The notes below the pieces were generated by a model. The model saw nothing but the letters and a program-made list of their open reading frames with translations, was not told the origin of the DNA and did not search any database. The translations under genes and the position numbers were made by a program. Shown piece by piece: positions 1 to 8,618 of a DNA stretch of 64,000 nucleotides (its first letter is position 1; each line of letters starts with the position of its first letter). Source of the DNA: CAWCWN01 sp963799245 (GTDB taxonomy: Bacteria > Chloroflexota > Ktedonobacteria > Ktedonobacterales > Ktedonobacteraceae); contig CAWCWN010000004.1 in NCBI GenBank assembly GCA_963799245.1, forward strand, positions 434,001 to 498,000, given 5' to 3'.

Positions 1-279
1 TCTTACAGCTTAGCCGAGGATGGTCCTATCGTCCTCTCTGGTATCGCCGAGGAGCGTCGCCTGGCATATGTAGCCTTTACGCGCGCGGAGAAGCTGCTCT
101 TTCTCTCCTGCATCTTGCGCTATCGCGGCGGCGACGCCGTCGCCTCGCGCTTCATTGCTGAGGCGGAGCTGACACCACGCGACGAGGACGGGATCTTAAA
201 CCCATTGCTTTTTCGGCGCCCTTTCAGCTCGCAGCACGAGGCAGCTCAGCCAATCTCGACACCGACGTTATTCGACTAG
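1..279 (+). CDS. UvrD/PcrA-type superfamily 1 helicase, C-terminal end (partial)
   Basis: Reading frame 1 is open from the window edge to a TAG at 277-279, giving 92 residues. The stretch EERRLAYVAFTRAEKLLFLS is the helicase motif VI region of UvrD/PcrA/Rep SF1A enzymes; the TRA-K arginine contacts the ATP gamma phosphate in that family. The 3' to 5' helicase would act in nucleotide excision or recombination repair. The rest of the gene lies upstream of the window. After motif VI only a short tail follows, so there is no RecB-like nuclease domain. The call is secure at superfamily level; which member (UvrD, PcrA or Rep) cannot be decided. Confidence 0.8.
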   Translation, partial: SYSLAEDGPIVLSGIAEERRLAYVAFTRAEKLLFLSCILRYRGGDAVASRFIAEAELTPRDEDGILNPLLFRRPFSSQHEAAQPISTPTLFD

Positions 280-307
280 CGCCTGCTCACACGGCCTATC
301 TCCTGTC

Positions 308-484
308 ATGCGCTGCTCCCACTGTCAATTTGAAAATTCCGCCCCAAACGCACTGTGCGCACAATGTGGAGCGCGGCTGAGTGTCTCACCCGCCGCGGGA
401 GAGCAGGCCGAGTACAAAGCGCCTCCACTCATTCAGAGTCTTTCAGTGAAACTTTTCGTTCGCATCGAACGTTCAAAGCAGTGA
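308..484 (+). CDS. Short zinc-ribbon protein, 58 aa
   Basis: An ATG at 308 opens a 58-codon frame ending TGA at 482-484. Two CxxC knuckles (CSHC near residue 3 and CAQC near residue 17) form a classic zinc ribbon, and the rest is a basic tail ending in VRIERSKQ. It sits 28 bp after the helicase stop. In related bacteria such ribbons often begin longer proteins (adenylate cyclase or kinase sensors), so this could be a truncated N-terminus rather than a complete gene. No membrane segment is visible. Function unknown. Confidence 0.5.
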   Translation: MRCSHCQFENSAPNALCAQCGARLSVSPAAGEQAEYKAPPLIQSLSVKLFVRIERSKQ

Positions 485-557
485 ACATAGTACAGTTAAA
501 AACGCTGAAACGCATAAAGTGTCGCAATTCATAGATAGGATAGAAAGTGAGAAACTC

Positions 558-893
558 ATGCCAGACTGGAGCAAGGCGGATCTACACGAGCACATGCATG
601 TCACCTCGGCCGATAATCAGAGGCTGGGGCACGTTGCGGAGGCATATGAAGACTCTTTTCTCGTACACAAGGGCTATTTCTTTCCCAAAGATCGCTACAT
701 CCCTTACAGCGCGATCAATTCGATCGAAGGTGACACCATTCATTTGACGCTCTCAGCCAACGAAGCCCTGGACAAGGAATGGGAGAAGCGTCCCGACTAC
801 GAAGATCACCTTGGGGATCCAACGCAACTCTTTTATGATCGTGGACACGGCGTCAAAGATCCCTTCGCAGAGACGGACCCAGATAGAGGCTGA
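558..893 (+). CDS. PRC-barrel / DUF2171-like small protein
   Basis: The protein has 111 residues from the ATG at 558. The frame extends to a GTG at 519, but that start has no Shine-Dalgarno sequence and the added residues look unstructured. The core (HVTSADNQRLGHVAEAYEDSF followed by FPKDRYIPYSAI) resembles the beta-barrel fold of PRC-barrel or DUF2171 proteins, which are soluble and often stress-linked. The charged C-terminus contains LGDPTQLFYDRGHG. It lies alone between the zinc-ribbon ORF and the sigma factor gene. No catalytic residue is recognisable and the function is unknown. Confidence 0.65.
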   Translation: MPDWSKADLHEHMHVTSADNQRLGHVAEAYEDSFLVHKGYFFPKDRYIPYSAINSIEGDTIHLTLSANEALDKEWEKRPDYEDHLGDPTQLFYDRGHGVKDPFAETDPDRG

Positions 894-1401
894 ACTACCC
901 ATAGCTCCGTGTTTCGCCGTCATATACACATGGCCATACATGCCGGACCATGCGTCGTCAGCATATGTGCGTGCCTTAAGTTCATCTGCTATTAACCGAG
1001 TAACGTATATATATGGTTATGAGTACACTTAAACAATCGGTCATCTGTCGAGGCATGACCAAGTTGATCCATTATCCAGAGCCCTAAAATAGCAGGCGGT
1101 TAACGGATCGAAACCCTTTTTCCGGTTTCAGCGTATCTTTTGAAAAAAGAAGCGCGACTGCAGCGGGCTTAAGATACGGTTAGAACCTGATCCGATGTAA
1201 GGTAATCACCTGATGTGGGGCGCAGCGCACTCTTTTACAATAGGAAAGAAACCTATAAAGGAAGATTACTTTCTAAAGAGTTGATGTATATCCACTCTTA
1301 CGGCACCTTTGTGCTTCTCGGACTGTGTAAGCTGACCACGAGGCCAGTGGGAGTTCGGCAGCTGATTTTGTCGGCAAGTTTCCCGAAGGGAGCGTGGATT
1401 T
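894..1401. other. Long leader/intergenic region before the sigma factor gene
   Basis: About 500 bases without a convincing gene. It contains a short hairpin (GAAACC / GGTTTC near 1109-1128) and A/T-rich stretches that could hold the sigma factor promoter. The segment around 1170-1230 faintly resembles a thiamine riboswitch core (GAACCTGATCCG) but lacks the other invariant bases. The length of the leader suggests post-transcriptional control, which is inference only. Confidence 0.35.
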
Positions 1402-2526
1402 ATGGCAATTGTTCATCCGGTTAGTGATGCCAGCAGGGCTACGCTGTCTCCACAAAGCATGGCGACAATGTATTCTTCTTCCGCGGCAACAGAGTTTGAA
1501 GTGGGAATGGATACATCTCTCATCAAAACCATCCCGGAGCGTATTACAGATGCACTTATCGAATTAGGCTCATCCCTTGAGGTAATAGGCGATACACTGC
1601 TGGCGGAAACCGCCGATGACAATAATGAGGTTGATGCTCTAGAGGAGACCCAGGAAGGCCGGCCGCACCGTCCCCAAGCGACGACGGCGCGCCAGGCAAG
1701 CGGCGCTGAAGATGCTTTTCAGAGCTACCTGCATGATATCCGGGGACTCGGCCTGCTTACGCATGCCGAAGAAATAGACCTGGCGCAGCGGGCCGCCAGT
1801 GGTGATGAACGGGCACGGCGCAAGCTCATAGAATCAAATTTGCGTCTGGTTATTGCCATTGCCCGTCGCTACACCAGCACAGGCGTTCCGCTCATCGACC
1901 TCATTCAGGAGGGCAATCTGGGTCTGATGCGGGCTGCGGAGAAATTCGATTATCGCCGCGGCTGTCATTTTGGCACGTATGCCACCTGGTGGATTCGACA
2001 GGCGGTCAGCCGTGCGGCAGGCGAGCAGTCTCGTCTGATCCACCTCCCCGAACACGTGGCAACTCGTCTGCGTAAAGTACGCCGGATTGCTGCCCAGCTC
2101 TCACAGGAAAATGGACTTGATCCCCTGCCTGAACAGATTGCCGAGGCCTGCAGCATTGATGTAAATGAAGTCATAGACTTACTCGGCGTCATCGAGCAGC
2201 CTGTTTCGCTTGACGCACCAGTCGACGACGAGGCCCGCTACTCTCTGGCTGACACGCTGGAGGATAGTACGACGCCTGCCCCTGCCGAGACGGCTTCCCA
2301 GCACCTGCTTGGAGAAGAGCTCCACCGCGCTCTGGCGCTGCTTACTCCGCGTGAAAGGGCAGTGATCACACTACGTTACGGCATTGGAGATGGCCGCAGC
2401 CGTACGTTGCTTGAAGTGGGCAAAGAATTAGGCATCTCGCGTGAGCGCGTGCGCCAGCTCGAGGTGGTCGCGTTGATGAAGCTGCGCGGCGCAAGCAGCA
2501 ACGTTGCACTGCGCGAATGCGTTTAG
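1402..2526 (+). CDS. RNA polymerase sigma factor, RpoD/SigA type (sigma-70 family)
   Basis: 374 aa. After a non-conserved 100-residue N-terminus come region 1.2 (FQSYLHDIRGLGLLTHAEE), region 2 (LIESNLRLVIAIARRY, LIDLIQEGNLGLMRAAEKFD and the -10 reading YATWWIRQAVSRA), region 3 (PLPEQIAEACSIDVNEVIDL) and region 4 with the -35 helix-turn-helix (ELGISRERVRQLEVVALMKL). All regions needed for promoter recognition are present, so it directs RNA polymerase to -10/-35 promoters. The ATG at 1402 follows GGGAGCG. It is probably one of several RpoD paralogs (group 2), because the N-terminus is short and unusual. It is monocistronic, with a perfect hairpin 35 bp downstream. Confidence 0.92.
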   Translation: MAIVHPVSDASRATLSPQSMATMYSSSAATEFEVGMDTSLIKTIPERITDALIELGSSLEVIGDTLLAETADDNNEVDALEETQEGRPHRPQATTARQASGAEDAFQSYLHDIRGLGLLTHAEEIDLAQRAASGDERARRKLIESNLRLVIAIARRYTSTGVPLIDLIQEGNLGLMRAAEKFDYRRGCHFGTYATWWIRQAVSRAAGEQSRLIHLPEHVATRLRKVRRIAAQLSQENGLDPLPEQIAEACSIDVNEVIDLLGVIEQPVSLDAPVDDEARYSLADTLEDSTTPAPAETASQHLLGEELHRALALLTPRERAVITLRYGIGDGRSRTLLEVGKELGISRERVRQLEVVALMKLRGASSNVALRECV

Positions 2527-2560
2527 TCCCCGCCGTGCTCGACTATTCCAGAAAACTATG

Positions 2561-2594
2561 CTACACTGCTCTCAAGGAGCTGAGAGCAGTGTAG
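2561..2594 (+). terminator. 14-bp perfect hairpin after the sigma factor gene
   Basis: The arms CTACACTGCTCTCA (2561-2574) and TGAGAGCAGTGTAG (2581-2594) are perfectly complementary around a 6-base loop. Only a weak T run follows (TCATTT), so it could be a terminator for the sigma gene or an RNA or operator element in the 5' region of the zinc-ribbon gene starting 24 bp later. Confidence 0.55.
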
Positions 2595-2617
2595 TCATTT
2601 AAAGGGAGTTGAGATCG

Positions 2618-3343
2618 ATGGCAACGTGTACATCTTGCGGTAGCGATGTTAGCGGCAAAAAATTTTGCAATAATTGTGGGGCGCCTGTACCTGTGGCAAG
2701 TACGCCAGCGGCAAGCAGCTTCTGCACCAACTGCGGACGAAAGAGTAGTGAGGGAGAGCACTTCTGTTCAAATTGCGGTACACCACTTGGGACGGCCGCA
2801 ACGGCTGAGTCGCCTATGACCGGGGCCTGCGCGCAGGCCCCCGGACAGTATCCGGGCCAGTCCCAGCCATATCCAGCTCAGTACGCTCAACCCGGTTATG
2901 CGCAGGGGCAGTATGGACAGGCTCCTTACGGACAGCCCCAGTACCCTCAGCAGTACCAGCAACAAGATCCGATGCTGGGACAGCAGCCGATGGTATTGCG
3001 CTGCCCCGTCTGTATGGCCATGTCGCCCCTGGGCGCACCAAACTGCCCCAGTTGCCGAACCAGCCTGGCAGGAGTAGTTCCTACCCCGGCCAATATGCCC
3101 CAGCAAGCAGGTATGATGGGTAGTTTCGGAGGTATGATGCAGGGGAGTGGAGGCAATATGGCCATGGGAGCCCTGGGTGGGGCGGCAGCCGTTATTGGTG
3201 GAGAGATGCTGCTCGGTGGCATTGAACACCGCTTCGAGGGCGACAGGGGTTACGGCTATGGTGATGACTATCACCGTCATCATCGTGAGGAGGGCATGCT
3301 GGGCGAACTGGGCGAGTTAGGGAAAGATATTGGCCTCTTCTAG
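2618..3343 (+). CDS. Zinc-ribbon protein with Pro/Gln/Tyr-rich linker and Gly/Met-rich tail
   Basis: 241 aa from the ATG at 2618, preceded by AAAGGGAG. Two N-terminal double-zinc-ribbon modules (CTSCG..FCNNCG and FCTNCG..FCSNCG) occupy residues 1-55. They are followed by a low-complexity linker of PGQYPGQ/YGQ-like repeats (about 65-120), a third ribbon (CPVC...CPSC, about 125-145) and a Gly/Met/Ala-rich stretch with a weakly hydrophobic GALGGAAAVIGGEML segment. The tail ends in a His/Tyr-rich part (YHRHHREEG). Such proteins are common in Chloroflexota and Actinobacteria; a membrane-associated or scaffolding role is guesswork. The repeats suggest a disordered, possibly phase-separating linker. 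Confidence 0.75.
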   Translation: MATCTSCGSDVSGKKFCNNCGAPVPVASTPAASSFCTNCGRKSSEGEHFCSNCGTPLGTAATAESPMTGACAQAPGQYPGQSQPYPAQYAQPGYAQGQYGQAPYGQPQYPQQYQQQDPMLGQQPMVLRCPVCMAMSPLGAPNCPSCRTSLAGVVPTPANMPQQAGMMGSFGGMMQGSGGNMAMGALGGAAAVIGGEMLLGGIEHRFEGDRGYGYGDDYHRHHREEGMLGELGELGKDIGLF

Positions 3344-3651
3344 GCGCAAAACTGGAAAATATGGGCACCCGCAAGGAACGCAACAACGACTTGTGGGTGT
3401 TTTATTGATAGAACCTCTGCAGCACCCAAAATGGCTATGTTGAGAAGCGCTGCGGGCTGACTTTGTTGCGGCGGACGTTGAAAGCGAATATAATACAGCA
3501 GAAAAGAGTTGGAAGCGACAAGCCATTGCCTGGATGCAGTAACATAGCAGTTCATTGCAATTGTCGCTGTATCATACATATTACGACCTGGAGATACAAG
3601 GAGAAGTGGCGGACGTTGTCATGTGGACACGGTGCCACGTCAGGTAGTTGG

Positions 3652-4929
3652 ATGAATTACAAGCGAACAACGCTAGATAATGGCTTACGCCTCCTTACCG
3701 CCCAGATGCCTGGTATGCGTTCCGCAAGCGTCGCCTTCTTCTTCACTACCGGTTCACGCTATGAGCCTGGTGAATTAGCAGGCGTCTCGCACTTTATTGA
3801 GCATATGCTCTTCAAAGGCACACAGAGATACCCCACGGCCCGTTTAATCTCCGCAGCAATAGAAGGCGTAGGAGGCATTTTTAACGGCAGTACGGGCAAG
3901 GAGATTACCAGTTATACGGCGCGAGTTCCGGGCGAGCAGCTACCTCTGGTGATGGATGTCCTGGCAGACATGATCCGCAGACCACTCTTCGAGGCTGCCG
4001 AGATCGAAAAAGAACGCGGTGTAATTATTGAGGAGCTGAGCTCCACCCATGATGATCCCCAGGAGTGGGTCAACTTACTGATCGACGAAGTGATGTGGCC
4101 GGATCTCCCCCTTGGTCGAGACGATGCCGGTTTTATAGAAACGGTGGCACGGATTCAGCGCCAGCCCATGCTTAAGTACCTGGATCAATACTATCGGCCC
4201 AATTCGCTCGTTATTAGTGTGGCAGGTAATATCGATACGGCCAGGGTCGTGCAGAAAACGTACGAGCTCTTTGACGACTGGCAGGCGGGCCCTCATCCAC
4301 GCTGGAAGGAGAGCCTGCCTCCGAGCGATACGCTGCCCATAGCGATGATAAAAAAAGCCACAGAGCAGTCCAATATCTGCCTGGCGACACTAGGGACAGC
4401 GTATACTTCGCCTGACTATTATACGCTGCTGTTGATCAATGGCGTTTTAGGCGACGGTATGAGTTCCCGGCTCTTCCAGACGATTCGCGAAGAACAGGGC
4501 CTGGCATACGATATCGGCAGTTATCTGAATAGTTACAATGAAACCGGGAGCCTGGTGGTGAGCGCGGGGGTCGACCCCGCCCAGACCGAGCCCGCAATAA
4601 AAGCCATAATCGGCGAACTAGAGCAGCTATGTGAGTCACCAGTGCCTGAAGATGAACTGGACCGCATCAAAGCCTATGTGAGAGGTGGCATTCTCCTGGG
4701 GCTAGAGGGTACGCAGCAGGTGGCTTCCTGGCTGGCGGGACAGGAGAGCTTACGCAACAGAGTGATGGATCTTGATGAGACGATCGCGCAGATTGATGCC
4801 GTTACACCACAAGATATTCAGCGCGTAGCACAGGCCTGCTTTGCCCCCCAGTGGCGCCGGCTGGCTATTATTGGACCAGATGATCTAGGACGATCACACT
4901 ACTTTAGCACACTACTTAAAGGTGAGTAA
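3652..4929 (+). CDS. M16 family zinc metallopeptidase (processing peptidase-like)
   Basis: 425 aa from the ATG at 3652; the frame runs upstream to 3463 but that extension is not M16-like. The inverted zinc motif HFIEHMLFKGT gives H47, E50 and H51 (HxxEH), and the downstream acidic ligand falls in IEKERGVIIEEL near residue 125. A C-terminal M16 half is also present (about 170-400; GDGMSSRLFQTIREEQGLAY is the conserved R/Y motif), so this is a single-chain active subunit like bacterial YmxG/PqqL and mitochondrial beta-MPP. The predicted role is degradation or processing of short peptides. The TPR gene follows after 22 bp, suggesting co-transcription. The 300 bases before the gene hold no other clear feature. 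Confidence 0.88.
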   Translation: MNYKRTTLDNGLRLLTAQMPGMRSASVAFFFTTGSRYEPGELAGVSHFIEHMLFKGTQRYPTARLISAAIEGVGGIFNGSTGKEITSYTARVPGEQLPLVMDVLADMIRRPLFEAAEIEKERGVIIEELSSTHDDPQEWVNLLIDEVMWPDLPLGRDDAGFIETVARIQRQPMLKYLDQYYRPNSLVISVAGNIDTARVVQKTYELFDDWQAGPHPRWKESLPPSDTLPIAMIKKATEQSNICLATLGTAYTSPDYYTLLLINGVLGDGMSSRLFQTIREEQGLAYDIGSYLNSYNETGSLVVSAGVDPAQTEPAIKAIIGELEQLCESPVPEDELDRIKAYVRGGILLGLEGTQQVASWLAGQESLRNRVMDLDETIAQIDAVTPQDIQRVAQACFAPQWRRLAIIGPDDLGRSHYFSTLLKGE

Positions 4930-4951
4930 GGCGGGAAGAGGAGACCAGGTT

Positions 4952-7186
4952 ATGGCACAAACTACGCTTCGCGAATACTTGCAGTTGACTGAAGATGCGA
5001 TTAATTCCGGCCGGGTGAACGAGGCATTTACCAATTGCCAGCAAGTTCTCGCCCAGTTTCCAGAGCTCCTGGAGGCGCGACGTCTCTTAGGCGAGGTGTA
5101 TCTGAAACAGGGCCAGCTGGAGGAGGCGCAACAAACCTTCGACTGGGTCCTGACGAATGATCCAGAAAACGTCGTCACCTACTGCTCCCGTGCCTTAATT
5201 TGCGAGCAGTTGAAAGATTATGACACGGCGCTGGACTGCTATCAACAGGCCTACGAACTTAGCCGGGGCATCAGCCATATTCGCCAGGAATTTAACCAGC
5301 TCAGCGAAAGAGTGGGGCAGCCCGGTTTTATTTTTTCGCGCGCGGGCCTGGCCCGCCTGTATATGCGCGGCGACCTGCTCCCGCAGGCCGTTCAGGAATG
5401 GGAGAACGTTCTTGCGTCCTCCCCAGACCGCCTCGATGCTCGTACAGGCCTGCTGGAGACATACTGGCGTGAAAGTATGTACGACCGCGTTGAACAATTA
5501 GCCAGGCAGATTTTAAACACGGTTCCCCACTGCCTGAAAGCGTTAGTACTCCTCGCGCACGTTACCTTTGCTCAGAACGCGCTGCAGGCCCGGGAACTTA
5601 TGCAGCAGGCGAAGGCATTAGATCCAGATCTGGTCATAGCCCGGGAGCTCTTTAGCGATTTCATGGTCAGCAACCCCAAAGATCCCTTTCTGCCCCTGTT
5701 GAAACAGCCGCCCGCTGTAATTTCAGGCGCAGCAAAGCAGCCAGAGCCGGTAGTAGTGCAGCCTGCACCGCCGTCAGCGGCAACGAATGGTTCTACTTTT
5801 TCAGATCCGCTGGGGCGCTGGAGCAGCCTGGATAATATTATAGAGCCTCAGCAGGACTACCAGTCGCTGCAGGAAGTACCACCTCTTGGCAACTGGGGCA
5901 GCAATGCCCCCACCAACCTCGGCTTATGGGGCTCTTACACTCAGACGACGGATAACCTGGGGCATACCGCTGCGCCGGCGGAGACAGGTTCCGCTCAACC
6001 GGAAGATCACGCGCTTAGTGACTCATCTGAGCAGCAGCCCCCCATGGCCGCCGACGTGAAGAGCAACGGGCAAGAACGCCCCTGGTACCACATGGATCAA
6101 CTTCCTTCGCCCGCCGATACCATGTTCGAAGGAACGCCCGCCGATAGCTGGGAGAGTATCCTTCCTCCAATGGAGGGTAGCTCTATTACGTCTTCATGGG
6201 AAATGGAGGGGCAAAATTCTGATATCCCGGCCCCCCCTGCCTGGCTTGATATGCTGACCCGCGGCGAACGCCGTCAACCCGCTGAAAATCTCGCCAGCAA
6301 AATCGAGTCCGCCCCACAGCCCGCAGCAGAAGCGTCCCAGGTCGCTCCGGCCGCGGACGATCAGCCCCTCCCGGCCGCTGCCAGGGAGCCGGAAGCTGAG
6401 CAAGCTGTTGCTGACCAGGCGCCCTGGATCAAACCCGAGGTTCAGGTGACTCCCGTATTACCTCCAACCTCCGACGAGGAGGAGGAGGAGGGCTTCTTCT
6501 TTGGACCAGAATGGTTAAAATCGCTTGGCGCAGCGGCCCTAGAAGGCCCCGCCTCCGCTGCACAGGAGGCGCCACTGCCCGAGACAACATCGCCCGCCGC
6601 TGAGCAAGAAGCACCAGAGGAGGCAGCAGCTCCCCTGGCCGCCGACGAACAGCTGGAGCCTGAGCAGCAACAGCCTGCTGACCCGCAGCCTTCGCCTCAG
6701 CCCGAGCTCTCGACCTCAAGCTGGTTAGATCAAGCGGCACAAAAATTCTCTGCTCCAGAACAGAAATCTGCTCACAACATTAGAGGACCTGGAAAAAGAT
6801 CTGCGTTCAAGAGGCTTTACGCCCTTAGAGCCGGGAGCACTCACCAGTCTGGCCCAGCCAGCGGGCGAGGAAATCCTCACTCTCATCTGCCCTCGCGCAG
6901 CTTGGTAACTTCGGAGAGCCGTCTGCGCCCGCCGCGCAAGTTGAGCAGCCTCAAATCAAGGACGGCCCGGCCGAACCGTTGTGGCCCAGTACATTGGAGA
7001 CACAGCCACAGGAGCCAGCCCAAACAGCTGAAACGACGCCGGCACCCGTCAATCACCTCGACGCGCTGTCACAGCTATTTGCCGTACCCGCGACTCCAGT
7101 CCTTAATGGCACGCCGGAGGACGCTGCGGAAACGAATAATGCCGCCAGTCCCCCCCGGCCAGCCAGCGCGGCAGCCGATCAGGTAG
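4952..7186 (+). CDS. TPR-repeat protein, 5' portion (frameshifted gene)
   Basis: The ATG at 4952 follows GAAGAGGAGA. The first 250 residues are tetratricopeptide repeats (for example LEARRLLGEVYLKQGQLEEA and VVTYCSRALICEQLKDYDTA), the fold of a protein interaction scaffold. A long Pro/Ala/Glu/Gln-rich disordered region with WLDMLTRG- and WLKSLG-like islands follows. The native frame appears to be left near base 6775: thereafter this frame becomes Arg/Ser-rich nonsense, while another frame reads LEDLEKDLRSRGFTPLEPGA and, after a second shift near 6865-6890, a third frame continues to 7659. The intact product would be about 900 aa. It lies upstream of a Roadblock gene, hinting at a signalling scaffold. 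Confidence 0.7.
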   Translation: MAQTTLREYLQLTEDAINSGRVNEAFTNCQQVLAQFPELLEARRLLGEVYLKQGQLEEAQQTFDWVLTNDPENVVTYCSRALICEQLKDYDTALDCYQQAYELSRGISHIRQEFNQLSERVGQPGFIFSRAGLARLYMRGDLLPQAVQEWENVLASSPDRLDARTGLLETYWRESMYDRVEQLARQILNTVPHCLKALVLLAHVTFAQNALQARELMQQAKALDPDLVIARELFSDFMVSNPKDPFLPLLKQPPAVISGAAKQPEPVVVQPAPPSAATNGSTFSDPLGRWSSLDNIIEPQQDYQSLQEVPPLGNWGSNAPTNLGLWGSYTQTTDNLGHTAAPAETGSAQPEDHALSDSSEQQPPMAADVKSNGQERPWYHMDQLPSPADTMFEGTPADSWESILPPMEGSSITSSWEMEGQNSDIPAPPAWLDMLTRGERRQPAENLASKIESAPQPAAEASQVAPAADDQPLPAAAREPEAEQAVADQAPWIKPEVQVTPVLPPTSDEEEEEGFFFGPEWLKSLGAAALEGPASAAQEAPLPETTSPAAEQEAPEEAAAPLAADEQLEPEQQQPADPQPSPQPELSTSSWLDQAAQKFSAPEQKSAHNIRGPGKRSAFKRLYALRAGSTHQSGPASGRGNPHSHLPSRSLVTSESRLRPPRKLSSLKSRTARPNRCGPVHWRHSHRSQPKQLKRRRHPSITSTRCHSYLPYPRLQSLMARRRTLRKRIMPPVPPGQPARQPIR

Positions 7187-7659
7187 CCCGTACTCCCACG
7201 CCTCCCCCTGCAGGCCCGGCTTCGCAGCCTGCCACCCACTCCCCAATACCATTAGATATTGGCCTGGAGACGACCATGAAGCGACCCGCTGTCCAGCTGC
7301 AGACGATGCAACAGAGGGTGAACGCGCAGCCCGGCCTCAATTCGGCCCGCAGTCATAGCGCGACGAGCCGGGCGGTGGGAGGCGACTTGAGCAATAAAGA
7401 GCGCCTGCTCAAGGGATACCAGTATCAACTCGCCGGTTCGTATGATGACGCGATGTCAGAGTACCGCATTATCATACGCAATGCGCCAGATTTACTCGGT
7501 GAGGTCATCAGTAACATGCGCGCGCTTTTGAAGCTTGCCCCCAAATATTCAGCTGGATACCGCGTGCTGGGTGATGCCTATATGCGCCAGGGCGAGTACC
7601 TACTGGCCATGGAGGCCTACAATAAAGCCCTGACGATGGCGAAAAAGGCCAAAAGCTAG
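6892..7659 (+). pseudogene. TPR-repeat protein, 3' portion in a different frame
   Basis: This is the continuation of the gene beginning at 4952, now in frame 1; a TTG at 6979 could start an isolated ORF but has no ribosome site. It carries more Pro/Ala-rich linker, then a conserved C-terminus: LLKGYQYQLAGSYDDAMSEY followed by LLKLAPKYSAGYRVLGDAYM, two TPR units, ending in AKKAKS. Two single-base shifts separate it from the 5' part. Because both halves keep family-like sequence up to the break points, the damage is recent or a sequencing error. Confidence 0.6.
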
Positions 7660-7721
7660 CCACAGAGTCCGGCGGGACAGGGAACAGCTACGTACACATA
7701 TATATACAAAGGAGCATGATT

Positions 7722-8069
7722 GTGGAGACAATCCTACAACGACTGACCGACCTTGACGACGTTCTCGGAGCCATTCTCGTTGGCAAGGACGGATTGATCG
7801 TTACTGGCACATTGCACAGTGAGGATGAAGAGGTGATCGGGGCGATGTCGGCTGCTGCCTTTGGTTCTATCACCAATTTTATCACCCAGATGAGCAGCGG
7901 CAATATGCGCCGTATCAGCATAGAAACCGAGAACAGTACCATTCAGCTTGAAGAGGTGGGTGATCTCATTCTCGTCGTCAGCTCCCAGGCTGCTGGTAAC
8001 CTGGGGCGTATTCGCCTGGAAATGAAAAAAGCTTGCCGGCAGATTTTACAACTGGTGGCGAGCTATTAA
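7722..8069 (+). CDS. Roadblock/LC7 domain protein
   Basis: 115 aa. I chose the GTG at 7722 because AAAGGAG (7708-7714) is then 7 bases upstream; an in-frame ATG at 7716 would leave a one-base spacer. The whole protein is one Roadblock/LC7 domain (ILQRLTDLDDVLGAILVGKDG at the N-terminus, LILVVSSQAAGNLGRIRLEMKK in the central strand and helix). In bacteria these domains act as regulators or effectors of small Ras-like GTPases, as MglB does for MglA in polarity and motility. No GTPase gene is visible nearby. It lies 62 bp behind the TPR gene and 25 bp ahead of ndk, so the three may form an operon. Confidence 0.85.
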   Translation: METILQRLTDLDDVLGAILVGKDGLIVTGTLHSEDEEVIGAMSAAAFGSITNFITQMSSGNMRRISIETENSTIQLEEVGDLILVVSSQAAGNLGRIRLEMKKACRQILQLVASY

Positions 8070-8094
8070 ACGATAAGGAGTTTCCGTCAATCTC

Positions 8095-8544
8095 ATGGAA
8101 CGTACATTAATCATTGTCAAACCAGAAGGCGTCCAACGAGGACTCGTTGGTAACATCATTTCGCGCTTTGAGCAACGCGGACTCAAACTGGTGGGCCTGA
8201 AACTGATATCAATCACTCCCGCCCTGGCCGAACAACATTACGGAGTACATAAAGGCAAGGCCTTCTATCCCGGCCTGGTCAAACATATCACCTCGGGCCC
8301 CGTCGTCGTGGGGGTCATTGAAGGCCCAGAGGCCATCAGCGTGGTACGTATAACAATGGGGGCCACAAATGCCGCGGAAGCCATCCCGGGCACGATCCGT
8401 GGCGATTTTGCCCTTGAGATTGGCTTTAATATCATTCATGGTTCGGATGGCGCGGAGACCGCCCAGCAGGAGATCAATCTCTTCTTTAAGCCAGAAGAGC
8501 TGCTAGAGTATAAGCTGGCAACGGAGCAATGGGTCCACGAATAA
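8095..8544 (+). CDS. ndk: Nucleoside diphosphate kinase
   Basis: 149 aa, the usual bacterial length. It transfers the gamma phosphate of ATP to NDPs through a phosphohistidine. Key residues are visible: the nucleotide-site Lys in LIIVKPEGV, the R/N-containing MGATNAAEAIPGTIRGDF, and the catalytic His115 in NIIHGSDGAE. It starts with an ATG after AAGGAG and is followed by a clear Rho-independent terminator. It is probably the last gene of the TPR-Roadblock-ndk unit. It supplies GTP among other nucleotides, which would fit a GTPase-linked neighbour, but ndk is also a plain housekeeping gene. Confidence 0.96.
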   Translation: MERTLIIVKPEGVQRGLVGNIISRFEQRGLKLVGLKLISITPALAEQHYGVHKGKAFYPGLVKHITSGPVVVGVIEGPEAISVVRITMGATNAAEAIPGTIRGDFALEIGFNIIHGSDGAETAQQEINLFFKPEELLEYKLATEQWVHE

Positions 8545-8572
8545 TGAAATATCGTTAGTTACTAAAAGCTTA

Positions 8573-8610
8573 AAAAAAGCCAGTGGTTCCTGAAACTACT
8601 GGCTTTTATT
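8573..8610 (+). terminator. Rho-independent terminator after ndk
   Basis: The arms AAAAGCCAGTGGTT and AACTACTGGCTTTT pair around a CCTGA loop, with one G-T wobble, and the descending arm runs into TTTTATT. It lies 28 bp after the ndk stop. Confidence 0.85.
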
Positions 8611-8618
8611 CTGCTCAA

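Noticed and set aside
1165..1235. Sequence resembling a thiamine pyrophosphate riboswitch (GAACCTGATCCG near a GGGCTTAAGA)
   Set aside because: Invariant CTGAGA and GGATAAT bases are missing, the helices do not close, and the next gene is a sigma factor with no thiamine role.
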